DNA from: Bacteroides sp. CAG:709
Lineage (GTDB): Bacteria > Bacteroidota > Bacteroidia > Bacteroidales > UBA932
DNA length: 8,067 nt
NCBI GenBank assembly: GCA_000434935.1
Contig: FR882202.1
Span: forward strand, 39,311 to 47,377
Direction of reading: 5' to 3'
This document shows, one piece after another, positions 1 through 5,232 of this stretch. A program made the translations under genes and the position numbers. The number at the start of each line of letters is the position of its first letter. Positions within the stretch are counted from its first letter, which is position 1. The notes under the pieces were generated by a model that did no database searches, was not told where the DNA came from, and saw only the letters and a program-made list of their open reading frames with translations.

Positions 1-1017
1 GTTATGCTCGCCGATACCGCCGGTGAAGATGATGAGGTCCACGCCATTCATCACGGCAGCATAAGATCCGATGTACTTGATGATGCCGTAAGTCAACATC
101 TTGAGAGCAAGCTTGGCCCTCTGGTCACCTGAATTGGCAAGAGCATCGAGGTCGCGCGCATCGGAAGAAGCGCCGGAAATTCCGAGGAATCCGCTCTTCT
201 TGTTCATAATCTCAGTCATCTCGTCAGGAGTAAGATTCTCCTTCTTCATGAGATAAGGAACCACGTTAGGGTCAATGCTGCCGCATCTGGTACCCATAAT
301 CACACCATCAAGCGGAGTGAAGCCCATGGAAGTATCTACAGACTTGCCATTCACGATAGCAGTGATGGAACTGCCGTTTCCTATATGGCAGGTGATAATC
401 TTGGAATTGTTAATATCCAGTCCTGCGAACTTGGCACCCTTCTCTGCGACAAACTGATGGCTGGTACCGTGAGCACCGTATTTGCGGACCCTGTAATTCT
501 GATAATCCTCGTACGGAAGACCATACATGTAGGCATAAGCCGGAATAGACTGATGGAATGCCGTATCGAAAGTAACAACCTGCGGAACAGAAGGGAGAAC
601 AGCCTGCACAGCCCTGATACCCAGGATATGGGCAGGATTATGCAGCGGTGCGAAATCGCAGCATATCTCGATCTTCTTCATGACATCCTCATTGACAAGA
701 GCGCTGGAAGAGAAATACTCACCTCCATGCACAATTCTGTGGCCCACAGCCTCGATGTCGTCAAGAGACTTCAAAACGCCATGCTCGCCATCTGTAAGTG
801 CCTCAAGGACAAGCTGCATTCCCACCTTGTGGTCAGGAACCGGAATATCCTTTACGACTTTCTCCTTACCGGTAGCGGTATGCTGGAGACATCCCATTTC
901 CAGGCCGATCTTTTCTACGATACCTTTAGCCAGGACATCATAAACCTCATCGCTCTTCATATCAAGAAGCTGATACTTGATAGATGAACTTCCGCAATTA
1001 ATTACAAGAATTATCAT
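1..1017 (-). CDS. ackA: Acetate kinase, C-terminus cut by window edge
   Basis: Acetate kinase interconverts acetyl phosphate + ADP and acetate + ATP in the cytoplasm, the ATP-yielding last step of acetate fermentation. The frame is open for 339 codons from the ATG at 1015-1017 to the window edge; family members are near 400 residues, so about 60 C-terminal residues are missing. Visible motifs: VINCGSSS at residues 5-12 (nucleotide/phosphate-binding start), GHRIVHGG at 92-99, FDTAFH at 150-155 with the catalytic Asp at 151, YGAHGTSH at 180-187, HIGNGSS at 211-217, GTRCGSIDP at 242-250 with the conserved Arg at 244, and FTGGIGEHN at 331-339. No residue visible here is missing or altered. The conserved C-terminal Glu of the family lies outside the window. 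The gene is divergent from comEC and has its own promoter, so it is not read behind a pta gene; pta could lie downstream, beyond the edge. Confidence 0.97.
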   Translation of the reverse strand, partial: MIILVINCGSSSIKYQLLDMKSDEVYDVLAKGIVEKIGLEMGCLQHTATGKEKVVKDIPVPDHKVGMQLVLEALTDGEHGVLKSLDDIEAVGHRIVHGGEYFSSSALVNEDVMKKIEICCDFAPLHNPAHILGIRAVQAVLPSVPQVVTFDTAFHQSIPAYAYMYGLPYEDYQNYRVRKYGAHGTSHQFVAEKGAKFAGLDINNSKIITCHIGNGSSITAIVNGKSVDTSMGFTPLDGVIMGTRCGSIDPNVVPYLMKKENLTPDEMTEIMNKKSGFLGISGASSDARDLDALANSGDQRAKLALKMLTYGIIKYIGSYAAVMNGVDLIIFTGGIGEHN

Positions 1018-1031
1018 ATTGTGAATCTATT

Positions 1032-1070
1032 AAAATTTCTTTATAAATTTTCCGATTCCTATGGAAATCG
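1032..1070 (-). promoter_or_regulatory. Two inverted repeats in the ackA leader
   Basis: Two small inverted repeats lie between the ackA promoter and its start codon. The first (1053-1070) has arms CGATTCC and GGAAATCG with one bulged base and a 3-base loop, and sits about where transcription should begin. The second (1032-1051) has perfect 7-base AT-only arms AAAATTT/AAATTTT separated by 6 bases. They could be an operator or leader hairpins. The AT-rich one may be chance in an AT-rich leader. Nothing ties them to a known regulator. Confidence 0.25.
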
Positions 1071-1073
1071 TGG

Positions 1074-1105
1074 CAAAGTTAAAAAGAAATCACTACTTTA
1101 GCAAG
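1074..1105 (-). promoter_or_regulatory. Bacteroidetes-type promoter of ackA
   Basis: Read on the minus strand, TAACTTTG at 1074-1081 matches the Bacteroidetes -7 consensus TAnnTTTG exactly. A CTTG (1102-1105) lies 20 bases upstream, close to the TTTG expected for the -33 element. Transcription would start near 1067, giving a leader of about 50 bases before the ackA ATG at 1017. The consensus is established for Bacteroides sigma-ABfr; the assignment here is by pattern only. Confidence 0.65.
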
Positions 1106-1126
1106 AAACATAAACTTTAGACCTTG

Positions 1127-2230
1127 ATGACTATTCAACTGTCCACGGAACGGAACATCATGGCATTGGCCCTGGCGTTCACCATCGGCACCGCATGCGG
1201 ACTCGCCACATCCGGCACCGGCATCCCCATATCGTTACGATACCTGTCCGCAGGCATCTCGTCCATCGCCGCCATCGCCATGACGACCTGGACGAAACTC
1301 GCTGTCAGCCAATGCAAACTGCTGCTCACCTACCTCACGGCAGGCATCTTCTGCGCCACCACCTGCCAACTCTCGCCGACCGGTGTCCAAGCCATGCGGA
1401 CGAGCACTGCTGCCGCAGATTTCGGGTCAATGATAATGTCCCTCCCCTTCCGTTCGGACGATGCCGCAGCTCTGGTCAATGCCCTCGTGACAGGTGACAA
1501 GTCATGGCTTTCCCATGAAATCGTCGGGACATTCCGGACAAGCGGCGCGTCACATATCCTCGCACTTTCCGGACTGCATCTGGGAATAATCTACATAATA
1601 CTGGGATATGCCACATCAATTCTGGGACGCTCCCCTGCCGCGAAAACGACAAGGAGCATCATAATCGTCTCATTGTCCGGAGCTTACACCATCGCTACAG
1701 GAGCCGCTCCTTCGCTCGTGCGCGCATTCCTTTTCATACTCATCAATGAAACCGCACATCTGCTGCACCGGAAAAGCAACCCGGTCCACACTTTCTGCGC
1801 CGCATTGATGATACAAATGGCAGTCAATCCGTCTGTCCTGGAATCAGCGGGGTTCCAGCTCTCATATCTTGCCATGGCAGGCATCATAACACTTTTCCCT
1901 AAAATGAAGGCGTGGTATCCCGAGCCGGGTAAAGAGGCAACGCGCTCATTCATAGCACGTTTCCCTAAAAAAGTATGGGATGCGGCAGCATTGACCCTGG
2001 CCTGCCAGATATTCACGGGGCCATTGGCCTGGCTGCGGTTCGGCACGTTCCCTATGCATTTCCTCCTCACGAACATATTGGCAATGCCGCTGACGACCGT
2101 CCTGATGACATTGGCCGTGCCGTCGGTCCTGCTGGCAGCGGCGGGGCTCTGTCCGACGTTCCTGATTTCCGCGACGGGACGAGTCGCGGAGGCGCTGATT
2201 TTTGTGATGGAGGTTATAGAAGGGATGTAG
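1127..2230 (+). CDS. Short ComEC/Rec2-family competence-domain membrane protein
   Basis: A polytopic inner-membrane protein of 367 residues made almost entirely of the ComEC 'Competence' domain, which in full ComEC forms the channel that takes single-stranded DNA into the cytoplasm. Family motifs in order: LVTGDKSWLS (120-129), SGASHILALSGLHLG (139-153), GAAPSLVRA (192-200), NPSVLESAGFQLSYLA (234-249) and TGPLAWLRFGTFPM...NILAMPL (297-322). Hydrophobic segments near 12-30, 36-52 and 66-80 precede it. The OB-fold segment (DUF4131) that usually sits before this domain is not recognisable, and there is no C-terminal beta-lactamase-like domain, so it is well short of a classical ComEC. The frame can begin at TTG 1124, but the adjacent ATG at 1127 is preferred; ATG 1160, just before the first membrane segment, is an alternative. 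No convincing promoter or Shine-Dalgarno sequence was found. DNA uptake is inferred from the family; it could be a paralogue with another role. Confidence 0.88.
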   Translation: MTIQLSTERNIMALALAFTIGTACGLATSGTGIPISLRYLSAGISSIAAIAMTTWTKLAVSQCKLLLTYLTAGIFCATTCQLSPTGVQAMRTSTAAADFGSMIMSLPFRSDDAAALVNALVTGDKSWLSHEIVGTFRTSGASHILALSGLHLGIIYIILGYATSILGRSPAAKTTRSIIIVSLSGAYTIATGAAPSLVRAFLFILINETAHLLHRKSNPVHTFCAALMIQMAVNPSVLESAGFQLSYLAMAGIITLFPKMKAWYPEPGKEATRSFIARFPKKVWDAAALTLACQIFTGPLAWLRFGTFPMHFLLTNILAMPLTTVLMTLAVPSVLLAAAGLCPTFLISATGRVAEALIFVMEVIEGM

Positions 2231-2297
2231 AGACGAGAGAGGTGTCGCACGTTCGAAGGTTATGGCCAGCGCGCCTCAATCACGTTACCCCCACCCT

Positions 2298-2324
2298 AAA
2301 TCCCTCCCCTCGGGGGAGGGACTT
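2298..2324. repeat. GC-rich perfect hairpin, REP-like
   Basis: TCCCTCCCC (2301-2309) and GGGGAGGGA (2313-2321) are perfect 9-base arms around a TCG loop. Including the flanks the arms reach 12 bases with one mismatch (2298-2324). No T-run follows on either strand, so it is a poor intrinsic terminator, though it could still protect or end the comEC-like transcript. Its look, a pyrimidine-rich arm in otherwise plain intergenic DNA about 70 bases after a stop codon, recalls dispersed extragenic palindromes. Copy number cannot be judged from this window. Confidence 0.55.
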
Positions 2325-2400
2325 GCCATCGCCCTTACGGGCTCTAATGTACACATTGATATTAAGTAACATTCAAAAAAATAACCAGCATCATCTAAGG

Positions 2401-2489
2401 GAATCTTTTCGGTCTATATCTCTTTTTCATCAATCATGTGCCACCGGCACACTCCATCTTCGAAAACAGATCTATCCTCGAAAATATTC
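2401..2489 (+). repeat. Palindromic element, copy A
   Basis: An imperfect palindrome with nested stems around position 2445. Outer arms are GAAT/ATTC (2401-2404, 2486-2489) and TTTTCG/CGAAAA (2406-2411, 2479-2484). The central hairpin is TGTGCC-ACC-GGCACA (2437-2451). Positions 2405-2485 align with the reverse strand of copy B at 65 of 82 columns with one gap. The first 15 and last 16 columns are identical, and differences concentrate in two short inner blocks and in the central stem. It lies about 170 bases after the comEC-like stop, oriented with that gene. The family is not recognised. Confidence 0.7.
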
Positions 2490-2526
2490 TCCTAATCTGA
2501 AGCAGGTTATTTTTTTACGTTACTAA

Positions 2527-2568
2527 TAAAAAAGAACAACGGCCCCGAGACCAAAGTCCGAAGCCGTT
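2527..2568 (-). terminator. Rho-independent terminator of the FISUMP-lemA-TPM operon
   Basis: On the minus strand AACGGC (2568-2563) pairs with GCCGTT (2543-2538). Inside it GGAC and GTCT pair around a TTTG loop. GTTCTTTTTTATT follows, a good U-tract. It sits about 130 bases after the TPM stop codon, with palindromic element B in between. On the plus strand no T-run follows the stem, so it should act only on the minus-strand operon. Confidence 0.75.
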
Positions 2569-2591
2569 ATTAAAGAATCAATATTACAGAA

Positions 2592-2698
2592 GAATTTGCG
2601 ATGGATTTTCGAGGATAGATTTTCCTGCGAAGAAGGAGTGTACCGGGCGTACACGACTGATGAGCAGGGAAATATAGACCGAAAAGCCGCGCAAATTC
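2592..2698 (-). repeat. Palindromic element, copy B
   Basis: A long imperfect palindrome centred near 2645. Outer arms GAATTTGCG (2592-2600) and CGCAAATTC (2690-2698) are perfect 9-base complements. Then come TTTTCG/CGAAAA (2606-2611, 2680-2685) and a near-perfect TTTTCCTGC/GCAGGGAAA pair. The central hairpin is GTGTAC-CGGGC-GTACAC (2638-2654). Its reverse strand matches copy A. The outer arm starts inside the stop codon of the TPM gene, so the element forms the first part of that operon's 3' untranslated region, with the terminator 24 bases further on. It is probably transcribed as a stable hairpin. Confidence 0.75.
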
Positions 2699-3476
2699 AC
2701 CAGCTTCCGGAAGCACCGCCGCCTCCGAAAGACCCGCCTCCGAAACCTCCGAAGCTACCACCTGAAGAAGAGGAGCCGGAACTGCCGGAAGAAGAGGAAT
2801 ATCCTCCACCGTAATATCTTGGAGTGGTAGTCCTGCCAGTACGGGTGCCGGAATTGCCGCCCTTGTTCTTCTTGTTGGACCTGGCGACAAACCAAATCAT
2901 CAACAAGATGATGATTATCCAGAACAATGCACCAATACCTTCTTCATTCTCCGCCTCCTTCATCTTGTTCACGACCTTGATCTCACCGCTCGCCAAACCT
3001 GTAAGAGTCTCGACTGCCGCGGTCACAGCGCCGTAATAATCATTCTCACGGAAGCGCGGAATCATCTCGGTCTCGATGATACGCTTGCAATACGCATCAG
3101 GGATGGCGCCTTCAAGTCCATAGCCGATCTGTATGGAAACCTTTCCACCGGAATCCTCGGTCTTCGGCTTTACCAGGATTACGACTCCATTGTTGAAGTC
3201 CTTGGAACCGACACCCCATGAAGTACCGATCTTGACAGCATATTCAGCAGGCTCATAACCCTCCAGGTCAGAGACAGTCACGACCGTAATCTGATTGGAA
3301 GTGGTATCATCGAATGCTACAAGACGATGCTCCAGTTCCTCGACCTGAGCCGGCGAAAACATACCTGCAAGGTCATTGACCAACCTCTGCGGCTGCGGAC
3401 GCGGCGGAATGGCAACTGCCACTGACGAGACAATCGCCAGCAGCAGTGTAATCAACGATATGCGTCTGATTGACAT
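2697..3476 (-). CDS. TPM-domain (YgcG-type) membrane protein with Gly/Ser-rich tail
   Basis: A 259-residue secreted, membrane-anchored protein. It has a signal peptide (about 1-22, ending AVA), a TPM domain (about 31-160; NDLAGMFS at 34-41, QITVVTVSDLEG at 62-73, FNNGVVILV at 94-102, IQIGYGLEGAIPD at 115-127), a membrane segment at about 183-198 followed by basic residues, and a low-complexity tail of Gly, Ser and Phe ending GGGGASGSW. This is the usual layout of bacterial TPM/YgcG proteins, whose SG-rich tails often end in this way. The domain, also called TPM_phosphatase, is linked to acid-phosphatase-like activity in the plant thylakoid homologue and to photosystem II repair; its role in Bacteroidota is unsettled. 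It starts 8 bases after lemA, so the two are co-transcribed, and LemA-TPM pairs are common in bacteria. A lumenal or periplasmic TPM domain with a cytoplasmic tail is inferred from the signals. Confidence 0.9.
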   Translation of the reverse strand: MSIRRISLITLLLAIVSSVAVAIPPRPQPQRLVNDLAGMFSPAQVEELEHRLVAFDDTTSNQITVVTVSDLEGYEPAEYAVKIGTSWGVGSKDFNNGVVILVKPKTEDSGGKVSIQIGYGLEGAIPDAYCKRIIETEMIPRFRENDYYGAVTAAVETLTGLASGEIKVVNKMKEAENEEGIGALFWIIIILLMIWFVARSNKKNKGGNSGTRTGRTTTPRYYGGGYSSSSGSSGSSSSGGSFGGFGGGSFGGGGASGSW

Positions 3477-3484
3477 AGACTTAC

Positions 3485-4075
3485 CTAAAACTCAACCTTA
3501 GGAGCCGTGTCAGCACCTTCAGATGCCTTGAAATAGCCTTTCTGCTCGAAACCGAAAATCGAAGCGAGGATATTTGCAGGGAAACTCCTGATGGTGGTAT
3601 TGTAAGACTGTGCAGTCTCATTGTATTTCATACGCTCGGTCGAAATGCGGTTCTCGGTGCCTTCAAGCTGGGCCTGAAGTTCCTTGAAATTCTCATTGGC
3701 CTTCAGTTCAGGATATGCCTCGACTGACATCAGGAGACGTCCGAGAGCATTGCCAAGCTCGCCCTGGGCTGACTGGAACTGCGCGATAGCGTCTCCGGTA
3801 AGCTTGTCCGGGTCTACGGTAATCTGTGTAGCCCTTGCCCTTGCGGAGATAACGGACTCGAGAGTACCGCTCTCATGCTCGGCATAGCCTTTAACGGTAG
3901 CTACGAGGTTAGGAATAAGGTCGGCGCGACGCTGGTATACGTTTTCAACCTGCGACCATGCAGACTTTACTTTTTCTTCGCCTTCCACCATACCATTGTA
4001 GGTAGATTTCACCCAACTGAAAATTCCGAGGGCAACAACGGCGATAACGATTGTAGTTACTAGTCCTTTTTTCAT
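3485..4075 (-). CDS. lemA: LemA family protein
   Basis: A 196-residue LemA protein of normal length. It has a single N-terminal membrane segment (about 4-22) with a short basic start, then a helical domain presumed to lie outside the cytoplasm. Family motifs: WSQVENVYQRRADLIPNLV (40-58), VKGYAEHE (61-68), ARARAT (78-83), LMSVEAYPELKANENF (115-130), TENRISTERMKYN (140-152) and SFPANILASIFGF (164-176). LemA proteins are widespread and lack a firm biochemical function; the name comes from an epitope of a Listeria antigen and not from the Pseudomonas sensor kinase. The gene lies 22 bases after the FISUMP lipoprotein and 8 bases before the TPM gene on the same strand, so all three should form one transcript. 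The association suggests that LemA and TPM act together at the envelope. Confidence 0.95.
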   Translation of the reverse strand: MKKGLVTTIVIAVVALGIFSWVKSTYNGMVEGEEKVKSAWSQVENVYQRRADLIPNLVATVKGYAEHESGTLESVISARARATQITVDPDKLTGDAIAQFQSAQGELGNALGRLLMSVEAYPELKANENFKELQAQLEGTENRISTERMKYNETAQSYNTTIRSFPANILASIFGFEQKGYFKASEGADTAPKVEF

Positions 4076-4097
4076 AAATATGTTAAATTAGAGTGAA

Positions 4098-5141
4098 TTA
4101 TTCCGAGTCACGCACACATCTTACAGATGCCAGGAAGCTGTCTTTCGAAACGGTATTGCTGATGAAATCCGGCTTGTTGACATTGATCATCCTGTTGATG
4201 GCCAATTCATCCGCAGAACCTTCCTCCTTGTATGAAGACGATGTCCAATAAACCGCGTCTTCAGAACCTGCATAGAATGTCGTACCAGTACCGAGGATTC
4301 CATATCCTGTAGGGATAGAGCAGAATCCCGTCGCATTGGTAATCTTCACATCCGGCCAGAATTCCCACATTCTCTCGCTGTTGAATGAGGCGTTCACCAT
4401 CAGGTTGCCTGCAACTCCCTTATAGACAGGGACTACAGCATCTCCCTTATAGCCGGCAGCCACGGCCAATGACTTCCAGTCCTCCTCTGAAGGCACTCTC
4501 CATCCGGCAGGGCATGCGTCCTGTGCCGCAGTCCAAGTATAATAGCGTCCGAAAATGGCGTCCATGACCTCGCTCTTACGGAAAGGATAGCCGGACTCCT
4601 TGTAGGCAAGATTCCTTACGAACCAGTCTTTGTCGCCTATCTTCCGGTAATAGTACACGTTGCCGTCGCGGGCATCCGTGATGGAAGGCATGTCCTTGCT
4701 TACGCCGTCATTCTTGAGACTTCCTCCGAATGCAGGGTCCACGATAGTGCAATATGCCGATGCGGACTTCGTGTAATATCCTGTGGCATAAGCCGTACAA
4801 GAAACAGTAACAGTGCACAACGTATCTTTTATCTTGCATTCGTATGCTCCGGTAACCGAGCTTGGATCACCCAGACGACGTGTAGTATCTCTCTTCGTAT
4901 AAAGCGGCGACGCGGTCCAGTAATATCCTATATCCACTTTCTCTTTTCCAAGTCCCGCAGGCGTGGCCGTCACCGTAGTTCCCTTCAATACAAACGGAAG
5001 CACGCCCTGCACCGACAATGTTCCGCTGAACGACTTGCTCGTCGCAGAATCATCATCCTTGTCCTTCTTGCAGGAAACTGCTCCCACAGCCAAACACAGC
5101 GCGGCTGCCATAATCATCAATCTCTTCAGATTCATCTTCAA
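4098..5141 (-). CDS. FISUMP-domain lipoprotein, probably surface-exposed
   Basis: A 347-residue lipoprotein of unknown function. The signal peptide ends in AVSC with the lipidated Cys at 24, followed by KKDKDDD. Acidic runs just after the Cys act as a surface-export signal in several Bacteroidota, so display on the outer face of the outer membrane is likely (inference). Residues about 37-135 look like a beta-rich Ig/PKD-like module (YYWTASP at 73-79; repeated Tyr, Thr and Cys). Residues about 155-345 are the Fibrobacter succinogenes major paralogous (FISUMP) domain: VYYYRKIGDKDWFVRNLAY (162-180), FGRYYTWTAAQDACPAGWR (197-215), VPSEEDW (216-222), TGFCSIPTGYGI (271-282), YWTSSS (298-303) and ASVRCVRD (338-345). 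This domain resembles lectin-like folds but has no agreed ligand. It is the first gene of the operon with lemA and the TPM gene. Confidence 0.88.
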   Translation of the reverse strand: MKMNLKRLMIMAAALCLAVGAVSCKKDKDDDSATSKSFSGTLSVQGVLPFVLKGTTVTATPAGLGKEKVDIGYYWTASPLYTKRDTTRRLGDPSSVTGAYECKIKDTLCTVTVSCTAYATGYYTKSASAYCTIVDPAFGGSLKNDGVSKDMPSITDARDGNVYYYRKIGDKDWFVRNLAYKESGYPFRKSEVMDAIFGRYYTWTAAQDACPAGWRVPSEEDWKSLAVAAGYKGDAVVPVYKGVAGNLMVNASFNSERMWEFWPDVKITNATGFCSIPTGYGILGTGTTFYAGSEDAVYWTSSSYKEEGSADELAINRMINVNKPDFISNTVSKDSFLASVRCVRDSE

Positions 5142-5186
5142 ATTAGTATATTAGTGCAAATATCGTATTTTATCTCGAAAAACGCG

Positions 5187-5201
5187 TACATTTGTACAAA
5201 T
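5187..5201 (+). promoter_or_regulatory. Candidate apbE promoter -7 box with overlapping 12-base palindrome
   Basis: TACATTTG at 5187-5194 fits TAnnTTTG exactly and would give an apbE leader of about 30 bases. No clear TTTG lies at the -33 position, so the call is weak. The box overlaps ATTTGTACAAAT (5190-5201), a perfect 12-base palindrome, which could be an operator. For the divergent lipoprotein operon only GATATTTG at 5157-5164 (minus strand, one mismatch) was seen; it is rather close to the start codon at 5141. Confidence 0.4.
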
Positions 5202-5232
5202 ACTTTGCCGAAAATTCAAACAACAGGACAAG

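Larger units (their letters stand above)
2231..2696. other. 466-base convergent intergenic region, structured, no gene
   Basis: This gap lies between the 3' ends of the convergent comEC-like gene and the TPM operon. It holds a GC-rich hairpin (2298-2324), a smaller GCCC/GGGC hairpin (2331-2342), palindromic element A (2401-2489), a T-run (2510-2516), the operon terminator (2527-2568) and palindromic element B (2592-2698). Open frames cross it, but they are continuations of shadow frames from the neighbouring genes and show no family signature. Positions 2343-2400 are AT-rich with nothing recognisable. Confidence 0.7.

Noticed and set aside
385..987. A 200-codon open frame on the plus strand
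   Set aside because: It lies wholly antisense to ackA, whose minus-strand frame has every family motif; the product has no recognisable features.
1684..2250. A 188-codon open frame on the minus strand
   Set aside because: Antisense shadow of the comEC-like gene, caused by its codon bias; no domain or start signal.
2490..2520. A plus-strand terminator for the comEC-like gene ending in the T-run at 2510-2516
   Set aside because: Only a 3-base CCT/AGG stem directly precedes the T-run; the upstream palindrome A is about 20 bases away, too far for a standard intrinsic terminator.
1975..2526. A 183-codon plus-strand frame crossing the comEC-like stop into the intergenic region
   Set aside because: Its first half is an out-of-frame reading of the comEC-like gene and its second half runs through the hairpin and element A; no family signature.
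2401..2698. A MITE with long terminal inverted repeats and target duplication
   Set aside because: No matching direct repeat was found at the outer edges, each arm is itself a palindrome, and the space between holds the operon terminator; two independent hairpin elements fit better, though this is not excluded.
2596..2814. A Pro- and Glu-rich plus-strand frame resembling a low-complexity protein
   Set aside because: It is the antisense of the Gly/Ser-rich TPM tail, which explains the composition.
2570..2890. A 106-codon minus-strand frame covering element B
   Set aside because: It starts out of frame inside the Gly/Ser tail of the TPM gene and continues through the palindrome; only the element-derived tail resembles anything.
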